DNA from: Nocardioides oleivorans
Lineage (GTDB): Bacteria > Actinomycetota > Actinomycetes > Propionibacteriales > Nocardioidaceae
NCBI RefSeq assembly: GCF_004137255.1
Contig: NZ_SDWT01000001.1
Span: 1-64,000 of the forward strand
Direction of reading: 5' to 3'
DNA: 64,000 bases
This document shows positions 62,269-64,000 of this stretch, in pieces. Under the pieces are notes generated by a model that saw nothing but the letters and a program-made list of their open reading frames with translations, was not told the DNA's origin and did no database searches. The position numbers and the translations under genes are program-made. How positions within the stretch are numbered: position 1 is the stretch's first letter; each line of letters begins with the position of its first letter.

Positions 62269-63171
62269 TCAGGCAGGCAGGTCAGGTCGGTCGGCGGCGA
62301 TCCGGAAGCCGAGGTTGCCCGCGGTCGAGTCCGGCGTGTGCGACTGCCGCGCCGAGACCCGGTAGCGGCGGCAGTACGACGCGTGGCACAGGTAGGAGCC
62401 GCCCCGGCTGACGCCTCCGGCGTCCCCCGGCGCCCACGGGCCCGCGCACCACTCCCACACGTTGCCGGTCGTGGCGTGCAGGCCGAGCGCATTGGGCGGG
62501 TAGGCGCGCACGGGTGCCGTGCCGCGCCAGCCGTCCTCGGCGGTGTCGTGGGTCGGGAAGGTCCCCTGCCAGACGTTCATCCGGTGCTCGCCACCCGGCT
62601 CGAGCTCCTCGCCCCAGGGGAACGGCTGTCCGACCAGTCCCCCGCGTGCGGCGTGCTCCCACTCGTCCTCGGTCGGCAGCCGGCCGCCCGCCCAGGCGGC
62701 GTACGCCTCCGCGTCGCGGCGCGACACGTGCACCACGGGGTGGTCGCCGCGGTCGTCGACGCCGGACTGCGGGCCCTCGGGGTGGGCCCAGTCGGCCCCG
62801 TGGACCTCGCGCCACCACGGCGCGGCCGCGACCCCGCGCGTGGGCGGGAAGTCGTCGGGCAGCAGCCCGCCGAACACGAACGACCAGCCGAAGGCCTCGG
62901 CCTCGGTGCGGTGCCCGGTCGCCGACACGAACCCGGCGAACTCCGCGTTGGTCACGGTGCAGCCGGCGATCCGGTAGGGCGCGAGGACCACCTCGCGCAC
63001 CGGCCACTCCTCGGGGTGGTCGGGGTCGTCGCTGCCGACGAGGGCGGTCGCGCCGGGGAGGTCGAGGAGCGCGGACGGCCCGCCCGGACGTCGTACGACG
63101 ACGGGCTCGGGCTCCCGGCCCCCGGTCCGGCCCTCGCGATCCCCGGCCGACGGGGAGCAGCACCCGCTCAC
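62269..63171 (-). CDS. Formylglycine-generating enzyme (SUMF1/FGE-type)
   Basis: A 300-residue copper-dependent enzyme that converts the active-site Cys of type I sulfatases to formylglycine. Family blocks: VTNAEFAGFVSATGHRTEAE, HPVVHVSRRDAEAYAAWAGG, RLPTEDEWEHAARGG, TTGNVWEWC and the copper/catalytic Cys pair in CHASYCRRYRVSARQ. GTG at 63171 overlaps the arylsulfatase stop (GTGA), so the enzyme is made with its substrate. The last residues run into a CAGGCAGG-rich stretch (62240-62285). Confidence 0.94.
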   Translation of the reverse strand: MSGCCSPSAGDREGRTGGREPEPVVVRRPGGPSALLDLPGATALVGSDDPDHPEEWPVREVVLAPYRIAGCTVTNAEFAGFVSATGHRTEAEAFGWSFVFGGLLPDDFPPTRGVAAAPWWREVHGADWAHPEGPQSGVDDRGDHPVVHVSRRDAEAYAAWAGGRLPTEDEWEHAARGGLVGQPFPWGEELEPGGEHRMNVWQGTFPTHDTAEDGWRGTAPVRAYPPNALGLHATTGNVWEWCAGPWAPGDAGGVSRGGSYLCHASYCRRYRVSARQSHTPDSTAGNLGFRIAADRPDLPA

Positions 63172-64000
63172 TGGTGGACCAGCACCCCCTGCTCGCGCCC
63201 CTCGTCGGTGCCCGGGTCGACGACCTCGTCGAGGTCGAACCGGACCCGGTGGATCAGCCCCTCGAAGGCGTTGCGCACGGGCAGGTAGTCGTCGACCACC
63301 GGCGTGCCGCGGTCGACGCCGACGTTGAAGGTCTCGTCGAAGGAGAAGTAGTAGGCGGTGGTGGTCGGGATCCGGCCACTGCCGACCACCACGTTGTCGA
63401 CCTCGAGGAGCACGTTGGCACCGCTGCCGACGGGACCGCCGTCGTACTCGAAGCGGACGACGAGGTCGTGGCGACCCGGGGTCATCGTCTTGCCGCCGCG
63501 CACCACGTTGAGGTCGCGGCCGACGAAGTTGTAGGCGTAGTGCGGCACGCCGTTGACGACGTAGAGCGACCACCCGCCGAAGCGCCCGCCCTGGGCCACG
63601 ACGACGCCGCTGGCGCCGGTGATGACCTCGAGGTCGGCGGTGATCACGTGCGAGCGGTTCTTCACGTTGGGCGCGGCCTCCTCGGTGAGCCGGCCGACCC
63701 GCGGGCCGAACGACAGCGACGAGCGGCCGAGGTGGAGGTCGAGCCGGCCGGCGACGTCGGGGTTCTCGCGCTCGGTGACCCGGTCGTCGAGCGGCAGCAC
63801 GTGGTAGCGCGCGGCCTCCTGGATGAAGAGCTCCTGGAGCTCGCGCAGCTTGGCGGGGTGCTCGGCCGCCACGTCGTGCGCCTGGCTCCAGTCGCCGCTG
63901 GTGTGGTCGTAGAGCTCCCAGACGTCCTCGTCGAACGGCGGCTTGTCGTCGCCGACCATCTCCCACGGGATGCTGTGCTGGGTGACGGCGGTCCAGCCCT
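63168..64000 (-). CDS. Arylsulfatase, C-terminal part (cut by right edge)
   Basis: The last about 277 residues of a type I arylsulfatase: TAVTQHSIPWEM near the edge, then DEDVWELYDHTSGDWSQAHDVA and a long beta-rich C-terminal domain ending VLVHQ. The active-site CxPxR lies outside the window. The coupled formylglycine-generating enzyme supports a sulfatase that needs the modification. It likely releases sulfate from organic sulfate esters. An internal ATG at 63959 is not the start, since the frame and homology continue through it. Confidence 0.9.
   Translation of the reverse strand, partial: GWTAVTQHSIPWEMVGDDKPPFDEDVWELYDHTSGDWSQAHDVAAEHPAKLRELQELFIQEAARYHVLPLDDRVTERENPDVAGRLDLHLGRSSLSFGPRVGRLTEEAAPNVKNRSHVITADLEVITGASGVVVAQGGRFGGWSLYVVNGVPHYAYNFVGRDLNVVRGGKTMTPGRHDLVVRFEYDGGPVGSGANVLLEVDNVVVGSGRIPTTTAYYFSFDETFNVGVDRGTPVVDDYLPVRNAFEGLIHRVRFDLDEVVDPGTDEGREQGVLVHQ

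Overview
The window is a gene-dense, roughly 70 % GC chromosomal segment from an actinobacterium. The closest fit is the Propionibacteriales, probably Nocardioides or a relative. This rests on a PPA1309-family gene beside a UPF0182 gene, an F420-type LLM oxidoreductase, a Zur box in front of a zinc-free L31, frequent GTG starts and 4-nt ATGA/GTGA overlaps, and a short stem-forming repeat at the left edge. No genus can be proven from the window. I see no rRNA, CRISPR array, integrase, transposase or phage gene. There is one tRNA, an initiator tRNA-Met.

Left part (0-20 kb): a repeat-rich intergenic stretch, a prenylcysteine-methyltransferase-like membrane protein, a DUF5709 protein and an SNF2 helicase. 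A phenylacetate module follows: paaK diverges from a TetR (PaaR-like) regulator, the oxygenase operon paaABCDE-paaI is read leftward, and paaZ diverges from paaA across a perfect TetR-type palindrome. Together these activate phenylacetate to the CoA thioester, epoxidise it, open the ring and rescue dead-end thioesters. The later beta-oxidation steps (paaF/G/H/J) are not here. Then come small membrane proteins, several nucleotide- or flavin/F420-dependent oxidoreductases, a cation-efflux protein, and a GntR regulator coupled to an ACC deaminase gene with a palindromic operator on its start codon.

Middle (20-28 kb): a phosphotransferase, an Asp/Glu racemase-like protein, a GNAT acetyltransferase, an unusual FAD/NAD(P)-binding protein fused to a TTC38-like tetratricopeptide domain with a coupled 57-residue membrane protein, DUF2200, an AraC-DinB regulator, and a copper pair (YcnI, CopC-CopD).

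Core of interest (28-46 kb): a 1956-residue secreted ThuA plus galactose-oxidase-type copper radical oxidase, with all copper and cofactor residues visible, lies beside the copper genes. On its other side is a nine-gene uronate operon (kduI, kduD, sugar ABC transporter, aldehyde dehydrogenase, eda, kdgK) with a divergent IclR regulator. The oxidase promoter and the kduI promoter share the same layout, with a GTGRCGGCCGTCA box between the -35 and -10. I infer one regulon in which a secreted oxidase acts on a galactose-containing or pectin-like polymer, the products are imported, and they are degraded through KDG and KDPG.

Right part (45-64 kb): LysR/EamA, HU, a Zur-controlled L31 plus a COG0523 protein with no P-loop, an ELWxxDGT-repeat secreted protein, tRNA-fMet, the UPF0182-PPA1309-Lon-like operon, MoaE, a DUF2342 metalloprotease-like gene, NUDIX, M48, an HhH-PHP protein, a crotonase lacking both catalytic glutamates, a 52-residue zinc ribbon, and a formylglycine-generating enzyme coupled to an arylsulfatase that runs off the right edge.
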